A DNA stretch of 64,000 bases, taken from contig OZ253669.1 in assembly GCA_965263375.1 (NCBI GenBank), forward strand, positions 2,790,001 to 2,854,000. The letters are read 5' to 3'. The notes under the pieces were generated by a model. The model did no database searches. It worked only from the letters and a program-made list of their open reading frames with translations, and had not been told where the DNA came from. Positions 63,173 through 64,000 of this stretch are shown piece by piece; position 1 is the stretch's first letter, and every line of letters begins with the position of its first letter. This stretch comes from JAJFFW01 sp965263375 (GTDB taxonomy: Bacteria > Pseudomonadota > Alphaproteobacteria > Caulobacterales > Parvularculaceae). Position numbers and translations under genes: made by a program.

Positions 63173-63994
63173 ATGTTTAAACTCCACGATGATAAAGGGC
63201 AGCTAAAATGGTCCATCGTTATCATCGGCGCTGTTGTGCTCGCCTTTTTATTATCACTATGGATCAACCCCGTTCCCTTCGCCAGGTTAAAGGCGTCTGT
63301 TCTGTTGGCAATTAGCGCGGGGATTACCACCGCTTGCCTTAACCCGCGATATATCTGCTTGCGCATTGGCGTCGTCTGCGTCAGCGGCGCCCTCATCGGA
63401 CTAGGGCTCGGCGTTACCGCAAGCTTGAACAGCGTAAATCGCAGTGGAGAGACCAACAGCATCACCCTTGTAATCGAAAGCGCCGCCGCCGATTGGGTGT
63501 ATCTTATCGTACTGATGATCGGCGCCGCGCTTGTCTTGGTCGACCGTATGGTGATCAATAAAAGCGAGACAATCAATACCAATAGCGGCGTTTTCAAAAT
63601 CGAACGCCACCGAACCGCCCTTACCGCAACCCCCGCCCCCCTTGAAACGCAGCCGAATCGCCGCCGCTTTTCCATCAAATATGATTGCCGCAACCGATCA
63701 GACGATTTCATCCACTTACAGTCTGTCTCTTTGTCAGGAACAGGGGCGCTTGACGCCAGCGCCCGCTTTAACAATGAGAGCGGCGTTTTTGTTAACCGGG
63801 ATTTACCGTCTGGTCAGTCGTCCACATTGCTTTTGACTGGCTATCTTACAACTGATCAACATAATGGTAAAAAGGTCCTGATAACTGTAACGCTTCACTT
63901 TTCTGGCGAAAATGATTTTCAGGATCACGTAAAACTGACCCTGTTGGAGCCGGAACATTTACAAACCAACAGCGCGGCGGATAAGATCGGTTAA
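63173..63994 (+). CDS. Four-helix membrane protein of unknown function
   Basis: A 273-residue protein. Four hydrophobic helices occupy about residues 13-31, 37-55, 60-82 and 105-125, followed by a soluble C-terminal domain of about 145 residues that looks beta-rich. GGAG and then a run of nine G stand a few bases before the ATG at 63173, so initiation may vary with the length of the G-run. I recognise no family. The gene is divergent from dusA. Confidence 0.75.
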   Translation: MFKLHDDKGQLKWSIVIIGAVVLAFLLSLWINPVPFARLKASVLLAISAGITTACLNPRYICLRIGVVCVSGALIGLGLGVTASLNSVNRSGETNSITLVIESAAADWVYLIVLMIGAALVLVDRMVINKSETINTNSGVFKIERHRTALTATPAPLETQPNRRRFSIKYDCRNRSDDFIHLQSVSLSGTGALDASARFNNESGVFVNRDLPSGQSSTLLLTGYLTTDQHNGKKVLITVTLHFSGENDFQDHVKLTLLEPEHLQTNSAADKIG

Positions 63995-64000
63995 ATCCGC

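Overview
The window is a core chromosomal segment of an alphaproteobacterium with a Caulobacter-type cell-cycle circuit. It opens with the C-terminus of the GANTC methyltransferase CcrM and carries the master response regulator CtrA near the other end. Between them lie a full alphaproteobacterial division and cell-wall (dcw) cluster, a split F0 ATP synthase operon (atpI-B-E-F'-F without the F1 genes) and a mutY / DUF721 / DsbA-like / smc cluster. GC content is moderate. Caulobacterales, Hyphomonadales or Parvularculales-like bacteria fit, but I cannot name a genus from sequence alone. I found no tRNA, rRNA, CRISPR array, transposase or prophage.

Layout. 1-9.7 kb: end of ccrM, a YegP-like protein, panD, a secreted M28 peptidase lipoprotein, a ferredoxin-reductase-like flavoprotein with a tiny membrane protein behind it, a small envelope cluster (secreted protein, M23 peptidase, lipoprotein), and a periplasmic PQQ-type sugar dehydrogenase. 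10-21 kb: malate synthase G, two small enzymes or domain proteins, mutY divergent from a DUF721 gene, a DsbA-like lipoprotein and smc, then a MarR regulator with a Tat-exported nitroreductase-like protein behind a double operator. 21-27 kb: a hairpin-rich repeat block, cysK, the F0 operon, a second dispersed repeat, rpmA and rplU. 27-33 kb: a UvrD/PcrA helicase, a DUF5946 protein, prmA, an unannotated 43-residue ORF and aminopeptidase P.

33-58.3 kb is one long leftward block: mraZ-rsmH-ftsL-ftsI-murE-murF-mraY-murD-ftsW-murG-murC-murB-ddl-ftsQ-ftsA-ftsZ-lpxC-bamD-recN-ligA. Many junctions are 1-4 base stop/start overlaps, so most of it is probably translationally coupled. Real gaps with promoter-like signals occur before ftsZ, lpxC and bamD. 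58.6-64 kb: a coiled-coil protein divergent from ctrA, ctrA, a TraB/GumN lipoprotein, an HD-type hydrolase, dusA and a four-helix membrane protein.

Most interesting signals. The ftsZ promoter has a near-consensus CtrA box over its -35 and a GANTC site in its spacer, which would join the CcrM and CtrA circuits at ftsZ. The bamD promoter has a strong CtrA half-site exactly at -35. FtsI has KTA in place of the usual KTG motif. Two short, well-initiated ORFs (41 and 43 codons) are easy to miss. There is no obvious undescribed multi-gene system; this is mainly conserved housekeeping DNA with a few regulatory and small-protein novelties.
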